A stretch of 24,550 nt of DNA from Opitutales bacterium (GTDB taxonomy: Bacteria; Verrucomicrobiota; Verrucomicrobiia; Opitutales; UBA9783): the NCBI GenBank assembly GCA_017479315.1, contig JAFVCI010000078.1, positions 1 through 24,550 of the forward strand. The letters are read 5' to 3'. Positions 8,800-14,619 of the stretch are shown in pieces; the first letter of the stretch is position 1, and each line of letters begins with the position of its first letter. A program made the translations under genes and the position numbers. The notes beneath the pieces were generated by a model that saw only the letters and a list, made by a program, of their open reading frames with translations, had not been told where the DNA came from and made no database searches.

Positions 8800-10554
8800 C
8801 TACCCTTCCTCGCCGATACGGCGCACATCGGGCTTAAGTTCGAGCTTCAGGCAGTACTCTTTACCCGGTTTAACATGCAACGGCGTCGCACGTTCCAGGG
8901 TTTGCAGATAACAAATTTTCCCGTACGGTGTTCGGTAAGCAGGATTGTCAACCACAGATTCAATTTCCTTCCAACGGGCACCGAAATCATCCTTCGCGAC
9001 CGACACCTGCAGGCTGTTTTCGCCCAGCATTAAAGAGGTGTTTAAATGATTCGTGCCGTGCGGCATCGACAAAGGAATAACAAAACGAAGACGTTCGACG
9101 GTAATCGGTTGTTTGAATTTATAAATAAACGACGCCGAAACCGTCGAGCCTTCAAAACCCCACTGCACTTTCACGGAACCGACGCCCGAAAGCAAGGTTT
9201 CATCCTTGGAAATCAACTCCGGCTGTTCGTAGGAAAACGTAACGGCTTTCTTTAAACCGAGACCCGAAACGCAATTTTTTCCGTAAAACGACGGCAAGGT
9301 TTGCGTACCGTTAATCGTCAATTCGGGCAACAAAACGGGCAAATACGTATCGATTGGACTATCAAAAATCCCGGGACAATGCGGAAACGCCAACGCATCG
9401 GCTTTCCCGTCGTTGCCGATCAGCGGCAACTGCACCGTTAATCCCGAATCCGCATCCCGATAGAGAAACAAACCCTGTTCTCTGTTATACGTTTTTTCGA
9501 ACAGTATCCACCGACCTTTGGTCTTCGGCGCCTCTTCCGAGGAGATAAGTGTTTCTTTTAATTTACTCGTCCAACGCGCCCACCGGCACAGGAAAGCAAT
9601 CGTATCGAAGGTCACGCTGCGCGTCGTTTGCGACGGAACGGTACGACGTTCCCCGTCGTTGACCACCAAACATGCACGCTCGGTATCGACAAAGGTTCCG
9701 AAAAAGTATTGGAAAAGACGACACAGCAAATCGCCGTAGAAAGGAATTTTATCCGTCGGGATCCAACCGTCGCGAAAACATTGTACCAACAATGTCATCG
9801 GATACAGTTGTCCAAACACACCGACATCGGCACCATATGCCCACCCTAAACCGTCGGAACGCACCACGTCGGGAAGCACTTTAAGAATGCGCTCCGTTGC
9901 GGTCCTCAAACCCGGCAGTTTGCGCTCAATCATCGAGAAGTGCGTATGCGCATCCAGTGCCTGCCGAATAAGCAAAAACGCTTCCAAGGTCGCATCGTCG
10001 AAGCACCCGCCGACGCCGTGTTCGCAGGGACGCGCCAACCAGCCGTTCGTCGGTTGAAGGATGTTCAAAAATTCGTCAATCAGCTTCGGAGCTTCATCCT
10101 TCTGCGTATAACCGAAATTGTAGCGAACCGTCGCCCGAAGGATGTTCAAAACCTTCGAAAAACCGTCATCCGCCGTCGCACGCTCCGTAAGACGCTTTTC
10201 GAAATTTTTCCGTGTTTCTTCGTCCGCTTTCTCCCAAATCGGATTATGCTCGCGATTAGTGCCGAACGCCGACAGCGAAAGCGCATTTTGCAGGAATACT
10301 TCCCGCGAGGTTGGTTGCTGAAACTGATGCCAAAAACAGCGTGCGGCAACGTCGGTCAAATCGGTTTCATTCAGTGTTGTTTCGTGCGTTGTACGGTAAA
10401 ATTCCGCCAGCGCATTAAACGCATGGCCACTTTCGTCCGGAAGTGCCGTTTCGTCCTCAGCGGGGATAACAACCCCTTCTTCGGTCACGGACGACGAAGC
10501 ATTCCCGATCAACAGGCGCGCCAGTTCCAGACACTGATGAGCAAAATTCCGCAT
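8800..10554 (-). CDS. Hypothetical protein, 584 residues, likely alpha-helical N-terminal and beta-rich C-terminal
   Basis: I do not recognise this protein. The first two thirds are helix-rich and contain Trp/Tyr/Gly-rich segments (NGWLARPCEHGVGGCFDD near 170-190, GLGWAYGADVGVFGQLYPM near 235-255), recalling the helical-barrel folds of polysaccharide lyases and some glycoside hydrolases. The last third is beta-rich (for example TVSASFIYKFKQPITVERLRFVIP), as in the sandwich domains that often follow such barrels. There is no signal peptide or membrane segment, so it is probably cytoplasmic. A glycan-related role is only an inference from this outline. Codon use matches the surrounding genes. 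The ATG at 10554 has no clear ribosome binding site and lies 34 bases after the rpmE stop, with a weak terminator-like hairpin between. A frame continuing past its stop may be a lost extension. Confidence 0.75.
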   Translation of the reverse strand: MRNFAHQCLELARLLIGNASSSVTEEGVVIPAEDETALPDESGHAFNALAEFYRTTHETTLNETDLTDVAARCFWHQFQQPTSREVFLQNALSLSAFGTNREHNPIWEKADEETRKNFEKRLTERATADDGFSKVLNILRATVRYNFGYTQKDEAPKLIDEFLNILQPTNGWLARPCEHGVGGCFDDATLEAFLLIRQALDAHTHFSMIERKLPGLRTATERILKVLPDVVRSDGLGWAYGADVGVFGQLYPMTLLVQCFRDGWIPTDKIPFYGDLLCRLFQYFFGTFVDTERACLVVNDGERRTVPSQTTRSVTFDTIAFLCRWARWTSKLKETLISSEEAPKTKGRWILFEKTYNREQGLFLYRDADSGLTVQLPLIGNDGKADALAFPHCPGIFDSPIDTYLPVLLPELTINGTQTLPSFYGKNCVSGLGLKKAVTFSYEQPELISKDETLLSGVGSVKVQWGFEGSTVSASFIYKFKQPITVERLRFVIPLSMPHGTNHLNTSLMLGENSLQVSVAKDDFGARWKEIESVVDNPAYRTPYGKICYLQTLERATPLHVKPGKEYCLKLELKPDVRRIGEEG

Positions 10555-10559
10555 GCGTC

Positions 10560-10577
10560 AAAAAATCGTTCGAACGA
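10560..10577 (-). terminator. Weak Rho-independent terminator candidate after rpmE
   Basis: On the minus strand TCGT-TCGA-ACGA is followed at once by six T. The stem is only 4 bp, so it is weak, but it is the only such signal between the rpmJ-rpmE pair and the next gene. Confidence 0.3.
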
Positions 10578-10588
10578 CCGTAAAAAAC

Positions 10589-10840
10589 TTATTTTCGTGC
10601 ACCCCGACGGAATTTGTTTTGGAATTTCTCGACCCGACCGGTAACGGACGCCGAATGCTTCTCGCCGGTGTACACCAAATGCGAATCCGACGTTACGTCG
10701 CGCAACACCATGTGATACTCGACGCCGTCAATGATCTCTTTCTCCTTCGATGTCAGCGTCGAATACGTCAAAAAACGCTTTCCCGTCGAAACGTCCGTAA
10801 AGCAAACGGGATGATAATCGGGATGAATGCCTTTCTTCAT
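10589..10840 (-). CDS. rpmE2: 50S ribosomal protein L31, type B (zinc-free)
   Basis: Large-subunit ribosomal protein of 83 residues. It begins MKKGIHPDYHPVCFTDVSTG and contains SDSHLVYTGE, both typical of type B L31, and ends in a basic tail (KFQNKFRRGARK). Type A L31 carries a CxxC-type zinc site; this protein has a single Cys (residue 13) and cannot form it. In many bacteria the type B gene is induced when zinc is scarce and replaces the zinc form. Here it follows rpmJ type B by 28 bases, so the two are likely one operon. I see no Zur-box palindrome upstream. GGAG ten bases before the ATG supports the start. Confidence 0.95.
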   Translation of the reverse strand: MKKGIHPDYHPVCFTDVSTGKRFLTYSTLTSKEKEIIDGVEYHMVLRDVTSDSHLVYTGEKHSASVTGRVEKFQNKFRRGARK

Positions 10841-10868
10841 AACTTCAATTCTCCGAAAACTCTGTCCT

Positions 10869-10997
10869 TTAATAGCCCTGTCGCGCCTTGTAACGCGGAT
10901 TGGTTTTGCAAATCACATACACGCGACCTTTGCGACGCACCACCTGACATTTGGCATTGCGCGTTTTTAACGATTTGAGCGAAGAAACAACTTTCAT
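10869..10997 (-). CDS. rpmJ: 50S ribosomal protein L36, type B (zinc-free)
   Basis: A 42-residue ribosomal protein too short for many gene finders. It opens MKVVSSLKSLKTRNAKCQVV and continues RRKGRVYVICKTNPRYKARQ, a clear match to the YkgO-like type B form of L36. The zinc form uses three Cys and one His; here only Cys17 and Cys30 remain, the first Cys is absent, and the His position near residue 36 is Arg/Tyr. L36 packs against 23S rRNA late in large-subunit assembly. A purine-rich AAAGGAAAG lies about 11 bases before the ATG. A possible promoter (TTGACG, 17-nt spacer, TCCAAT; minus strand, 11044-11072) lies upstream. The stop precedes rpmE by 28 bases. Confidence 0.93.
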   Translation of the reverse strand: MKVVSSLKSLKTRNAKCQVVRRKGRVYVICKTNPRYKARQGY

Positions 10998-11153
10998 AAA
11001 AATACCCGCTTTCCTTTAACAATCAACAAAACCGACTACCCCGATTGGAAGCCTTCTCATGCCGTTCGTCAACCCGTTTTTGACCGAAATCGACAAAAAG
11101 CCACGCTTTCGTCGCTTCCGCCCGAAATACATTCCAAACAGCAGACGCTCCTC

Positions 11154-11227
11154 TGGTGCAGGCGGTCGGAATCGAACCGACAATACCAGCTTGGAAGGCT
11201 GGAGTTTTGCCATTAAACTACGCCTGC
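11154..11227 (-). tRNA. tRNA-Gly (anticodon TCC), CCA encoded
   Basis: Read on the minus strand, a complete cloverleaf is visible. The acceptor stem is GCAGGCG with CGCCTGC, the discriminator is A and CCA is encoded. The anticodon stem CCAGC/GCTGG encloses the loop CTTCCAA, giving anticodon TCC, and the T-arm contains GGTTCGATTCC. The length is 74 nt with CCA. Seven bases upstream is CATAAT, a likely -10 box; the best -35 (TTGACC) is 20 bases further up, longer than usual. Confidence 0.95.
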
Positions 11228-11477
11228 GATCGCCATTATGAGAAAAGAAAACCGAAAAACGGTCAAGTCTTTTCGTGCATTTTCGGGAAAAACGGAAAAA
11301 TTTTATTGTGAATGTTTTACGGGTACCCGCGACGGCTCCTTTCGGAACATTTTCGATGCCACCGTTTCATCCGTGGACGTACTCCGCATAACAAAATGCA
11401 ATAAGACAGTGAACGGCGACCTGTAGGAACGAACGTGCTCCGTATTCTCTGCGAACCCTTTTTATTAGGAGTACACG

Positions 11478-11645
11478 ATGGTACAAACGCGCCCGATCGA
11501 AGGGGAAGTGCTTGTAAAACCCGACAGCTTTCCCTTCTTTTCCTCCTCCGTCGCACCCAACATCCACAGGCGCGTAATCATCCGTGAAATACCGAAAGCA
11601 CACTCGCCCCCGACAGGGTCGGTCTTTTTTGTACCGAGCACATAA
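11478..11645 (+). CDS. Possible small protein, 55 residues
   Basis: The ORF begins MVQTRPIEGEVLVKPDSFPF and ends SVFFVPST. Its support is the start: AGGAG lies six bases before the ATG, a near-ideal ribosome binding site in a region with no other gene. I do not recognise the product; it has no membrane segment or cysteine and is rich in Pro, Ser and Val. A terminator-like hairpin with a T run lies inside its 3' end (11610-11630), which is odd for a coding gene and may mean that the transcript, if any, is instead a small RNA. Confidence 0.35.
   Translation: MVQTRPIEGEVLVKPDSFPFFSSSVAPNIHRRVIIREIPKAHSPPTGSVFFVPST
11610..11630 (+). terminator. Terminator-like hairpin
   Basis: CCGAC-AGG-GTCGG followed by TCTTTTTT on the plus strand. 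The stem is 5 bp of mostly G-C with a three-base loop and a good T run. It would end a plus-strand transcript coming from the 11300-11480 region. Confidence 0.4.
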
Positions 11646-11679
11646 GATCGGACACCTTTTTACACTTGCCTCCGATCTT
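11644..11679. repeat. 9-bp perfect inverted repeat (hairpin) downstream of accD
   Basis: AAGATCGGA (11644-11652) and TCCGATCTT (11671-11679) pair perfectly around an 18-base loop. On the plus strand TTAAC follows. On the minus strand the hairpin would form about 60 bases after the accD stop, so it could protect or end the accD message. Confidence 0.45.
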
Positions 11680-11737
11680 TTAACAGAGGAATGTATTCGA
11701 ACGTTTTTCAAAGAACCGAAATCGCAATCCGAAAAAA

Positions 11738-12604
11738 CTAAGCCGCCTCTCCGCTTTCTCTTTTATACATAAAGGCTTTCAGGAAAAAACTCAGGCGCGC
11801 TTTCAGTTCGAGGCGCGGAACAATTTGGTCGATGAGCCCGTGTTCCAGCAAAAACTCCGCCGTTTGAAAGCCCTTCGGAAGTTCCTGCTTCACGGTATCC
11901 TTAATGACGCGCGGTCCGGCAAATCCGATCAGCGCGCCCGGCTCTGCAACAATCAGATCGCCGAGCGACGCAAAACTTGCCATGACGCCCGCCATGGTCG
12001 GGTTCGTTAAAACGGAAATATACGGCAGTTTCGCCTGTTTGAGACGTGCAACCGCGGCGGAAGTTTTTGCCATCTGCATCAGGCTGAGAATGCCTTCGTA
12101 CATGCGTGCGCCGCCCGATGCGGACACAATCACGACGGGACATTGTTCTTCGACGCCGTGTTCGATGCAACGCGTGATTTTTTCGCCGACTACCGAGCCC
12201 ATGCTGGCGCCGAGAAAGCGAAAATCCATGACGGCAAAAGAAACTTTCATGCCGTCGATCGTTCCAATCCCGCTGACAACCGCATCCGTCAAACCCGTTT
12301 TGACACGGTTCTTTTCGAGCTTGTTCGCATATGTATCGAGTGCTTCGAATTTAAGCGGATCTACCGAACGCAACGCGACATCTTTTTCCTCGAAGGAACC
12401 TTCGTCTAAAAGTAATTTAATGCGCTCGGGAGCCGGCAACGGAAAATGATAACCGCTCTGCGGAACCACCATCCAATGCTCCCGCAGGGTTTTGACGTAA
12501 ATCATCTCGCCGGAAACGGGACACCGCGTCCAAAGATCCGCCGGAATATCCGTCTTTTTCTGAGTTGTTACGGTCGAGTATTTGGGTTTCGAAAACCAAA
12601 CCAT
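11738..12604 (-). CDS. accD: Acetyl-CoA carboxylase carboxyltransferase subunit beta
   Basis: Beta subunit of the carboxyltransferase that moves CO2 from carboxybiotin to acetyl-CoA, giving malonyl-CoA for fatty acid synthesis; it pairs with AccA. The 288 residues align along the family: FLGASMGSVVGEKI, VSASGGARMYEGILSLMQMAK, LPYISVLTNPTMAGV, and IGFAGPRVIKDTV with the oxyanion-hole glycines. The N-terminal zinc finger is abnormal. E. coli AccD uses four Cys; here they align with Cys28, Ser31, Val47 and Ser50, checked in the DNA, so zinc cannot be bound in the normal way although the finger region keeps its length. accA is not in the window. The gene follows comF by 15 bases and probably ends the exoD-comF-accD transcript. 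Confidence 0.95.
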   Translation of the reverse strand: MVWFSKPKYSTVTTQKKTDIPADLWTRCPVSGEMIYVKTLREHWMVVPQSGYHFPLPAPERIKLLLDEGSFEEKDVALRSVDPLKFEALDTYANKLEKNRVKTGLTDAVVSGIGTIDGMKVSFAVMDFRFLGASMGSVVGEKITRCIEHGVEEQCPVVIVSASGGARMYEGILSLMQMAKTSAAVARLKQAKLPYISVLTNPTMAGVMASFASLGDLIVAEPGALIGFAGPRVIKDTVKQELPKGFQTAEFLLEHGLIDQIVPRLELKARLSFFLKAFMYKRESGEAA

Positions 12605-12619
12605 CGTTCTTAATACATT

Positions 12620-13417
12620 TTACCCGTGCGCCAGCGTGAACACCCGCACGACGGTTGCGCCGTTCTCTTTCAAAACCCGCGCACATTCGTTGAGCGTCGA
12701 GCCCGTCGTAAAAACGTCATCCGTGAGCACGTACATCGCCTGCGGGTCGAGCTTCGCAAAACGACGCAGACAAAACGCACCTTTTACGTTTTCTTTTCTT
12801 TGAGCTTTCGTCAAGCTCGTTTGCGACGGCGTGTGCCGTTTGCGCCGCAATAATCGTTGAACGTTCCCGCCAACATATTTCGCCAATGCATTTGCAATAA
12901 GGTCGCTTTGGTTATAACCGCGTTTCCACTTGCGGAAAAAATGCAACGGAACGGGCACAAACACGGCACCTTCCAGATCCTTTAACCGATCCTTTTCGTA
13001 CCTAAACAGGCATTGCAAATCTCCGCGCAGGTAAGTTCCGTTATGGTATTTCAAAGTATGTATGAATGCACGCCCGACGTCGGTAAAGGCAAACAGCGAA
13101 ATTCCTTCGTCAAAAAACGGTTGCAGTTCCGTGCAGTTGAGGCAACGGACGGTTTCGGTAACGGCGATTTGCAGTTTAGAAACGGCGTTTTTATCGTGAA
13201 AATGCTCTGTTTCATTGCCGTCTTCGTCGCTTTCGCCCGACACCGCTTCCGTCATCAGCGCACGCCCGCAACAACGGCAGCAAACGCCGCGGTTAAGAAT
13301 AAACTTTTCGAAGCACGTATCGCAGATAAAGCCTTTTTGTCGGAAATGAAGCGGTTTTTTGCAGTAAAAGCAGTCGCGCGGGAAGATGAAATCCAACAGG
13401 ACGTTGAAAAGCGACAT
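12620..13417 (-). CDS. comF: ComF family phosphoribosyltransferase-like protein
   Basis: ComF helps natural transformation; it has a zinc finger fused to a PRPP-binding domain. In 265 residues: an N-terminal finger with Cys pairs at 16/19, 32/35 and 47/50 (DCFYC, CDTC, CCRC); an unusual acidic insert (about 58-80, with GESDEDGNETEHFHD); another Cys pair at 92/95; VPVPLHFFRKWKRGYNQSD (about 154-172), a ComF signature; and the PRPP loop VLTDDVFTTGST (230-241). Unlike DnaG and AccD here, its Cys pairs are kept. I start at the ATG at 13417, where the family normally begins; a GTG 13 codons upstream (13456) is possible but abuts a G-run. comEC elsewhere in the window fits a DNA-uptake role. Confidence 0.9.
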   Translation of the reverse strand: MSLFNVLLDFIFPRDCFYCKKPLHFRQKGFICDTCFEKFILNRGVCCRCCGRALMTEAVSGESDEDGNETEHFHDKNAVSKLQIAVTETVRCLNCTELQPFFDEGISLFAFTDVGRAFIHTLKYHNGTYLRGDLQCLFRYEKDRLKDLEGAVFVPVPLHFFRKWKRGYNQSDLIANALAKYVGGNVQRLLRRKRHTPSQTSLTKAQRKENVKGAFCLRRFAKLDPQAMYVLTDDVFTTGSTLNECARVLKENGATVVRVFTLAHG

Positions 13418-13477
13418 GAGCGAAACTTTTCTTTTTTCGGAGCGAAAGACAGGCACCCCCTATTTATTTTTATATTT

Positions 13478-14104
13478 CTACGACATCAAATGTACCGCCC
13501 TTAAAAGTCGTTGCAAGCTTTCAAGACCGAAGGTTGCGACCCAAAACGCCGCCGTTGCATAAAGCGCAATCAAAACCGCCGAACATACCTGCGCCGCCAG
13601 CAACACCAAGCCGTCGTTTTCAAGCAACCCGAGCCCGAACCACAAAATAACACCCGCTGGAATGGTATTGGTCAGCGGGATCGGCAGTGCCATGATGAGG
13701 GCAAGCAGGACGATGTTCACACCGACCCAGCGGTAATTCAGGATCCGACAAAGTTTAACGGCGCGGTTCGGATGCACGACTTTTTCGAAAATCACGACGT
13801 ATTTGAGGATGGCGGAGACTATTTTTGCGGGTAATTTGAAACGTTTATCGAGCCACTTTTTCGGGAGTTGAAGCTGTCGCTTCCCGCGAACAAACAGGAA
13901 ACCGATCCACATCAGCACAATTCCGAAAGGCGTGCTGTAACCGGCGGCGGGGATCGGTAACGCACTCGGGAAGGAAAGCAGGATAATAAAAATTCCCAGA
14001 CTTTGCTCCTTCAGACGGTCATTAAGCTCCGAAAGCGTGGCGGACAATTCGCCTTTTTCGTTGCACAAGCCGCGAATGTGTTCCGAAAGCGTCTTCACGC
14101 ACAT
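13478..14104 (-). CDS. ExoD family membrane protein
   Basis: Integral inner-membrane protein of 208 residues in the ExoD (exopolysaccharide synthesis) family. It has the family N-terminus (LSATLSELNDRLKEQSLGIFIILLSFPSALP), the repeated Ala-Leu-Pro-Ile-Pro hallmark in two places (SALPIPAAGYSTPFG and MALPIPLTNTIPAG), and about four hydrophobic segments, the last near the C-terminus. ExoD was first described in Rhizobium for exopolysaccharide production and alkali tolerance; its mechanism is unclear. I start at the ATG at 14104; a TTG ten codons upstream (14134) also keeps the frame. It leads the exoD-comF-accD run and is divergent from rpsO, with about 230 bases between the start codons. Confidence 0.85.
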   Translation of the reverse strand: MCVKTLSEHIRGLCNEKGELSATLSELNDRLKEQSLGIFIILLSFPSALPIPAAGYSTPFGIVLMWIGFLFVRGKRQLQLPKKWLDKRFKLPAKIVSAILKYVVIFEKVVHPNRAVKLCRILNYRWVGVNIVLLALIMALPIPLTNTIPAGVILWFGLGLLENDGLVLLAAQVCSAVLIALYATAAFWVATFGLESLQRLLRAVHLMS

Positions 14105-14334
14105 CAATATGGGAAAAATTCCAAACGGGCGCAAGGTCGTTGTACTGCAGAAACGGTTGGATCGGATTTTCGAATGTTTTCGGAAACGCTTTTGTACGTT
14201 TAATTTTCAATGACAATAACATCTTCGGAAGCATCCGTCTTCGGAAACATGTGGTGCGACGAAAGAAAATTCAATTTTTTCTTGAAATACGGAACAAATC
14301 TTTTTACCTTCAGAGGCGTAGCGTAAGGCAAAAT

Positions 14335-14604
14335 ATGGTTATGACCGTTGAAGAAAAGCAGGAAATCGTGAAGACGTACCGCAGAAAAGAAGGCGATACG
14401 GGATCTTCGGAGGTGCAGGTTGCGTTGTTGACGCACCGGATTGCGTATTTGACGGAGCATATGAAGGTGCATCGCAAAGATTTCCATTCGCGTCGCGGTT
14501 TGACGGCATTGTCCAATCAGCGCCGCAAGTTATTGGAATATTTGAAGCGAACCGATTTGGAGCGTTATAAGAAGCTGGTTGAGCAACTGGCACTGCGTTA
14601 TTAA
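14335..14604 (+). CDS. rpsO: 30S ribosomal protein S15
   Basis: Primary 16S rRNA-binding protein of the small-subunit platform. The 89 residues match S15 throughout: EGDTGSSEVQVALLTHRI, the rRNA-binding HRKDFHSRRGL and LSNQRRKLLEYLKR, and the KKLVEQLALRY end. The ATG at 14335 has AAGG six bases upstream and is preferred; an in-frame ATG two codons on would leave 12. pnp follows after 15 bases, the widespread rpsO-pnp operon. In E. coli S15 represses its own translation through a leader pseudoknot and the rpsO-pnp mRNA is processed by RNase III; nothing here shows that directly. A direct repeat TCTTCGGAA (14222-14230, 14238-14246) lies in the upstream region. Confidence 0.97.
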   Translation: MVMTVEEKQEIVKTYRRKEGDTGSSEVQVALLTHRIAYLTEHMKVHRKDFHSRRGLTALSNQRRKLLEYLKRTDLERYKKLVEQLALRY

Positions 14605-14619
14605 GAGCGGGAAGCGGCG

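Larger units (their letters stand above)
11228..11737. other. 510-base region without a firm gene
   Basis: Between tRNA-Gly and accD. It holds the tRNA promoter region (about 11235-11266), a 10-base palindrome CGGGTACCCG at 11320-11329, a small plus-strand ORF (11478-11645), a terminator-like hairpin (11610-11630) and a long-stem hairpin (11644-11679). Two related segments, ACGTACTCCGCAT (about 11378) and ACGTGCTCCGTAT (about 11433), lie upstream of the small ORF. Longer ORFs here on either strand read as noise. Confidence 0.4.

Noticed and set aside
10998..11070. Zur-box search upstream of rpmJ
   Set aside because: I looked for a long AT-rich palindrome of the Zur type and found none.
11238..11426. 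62-codon plus-strand ORF next to tRNA-Gly
   Set aside because: No ribosome binding site, and it lies across the tRNA promoter region.
11367..11711. 114-codon minus-strand ORF downstream of accD
   Set aside because: Arg/Cys-rich with gene-unlike codon use, and it runs through both hairpins.
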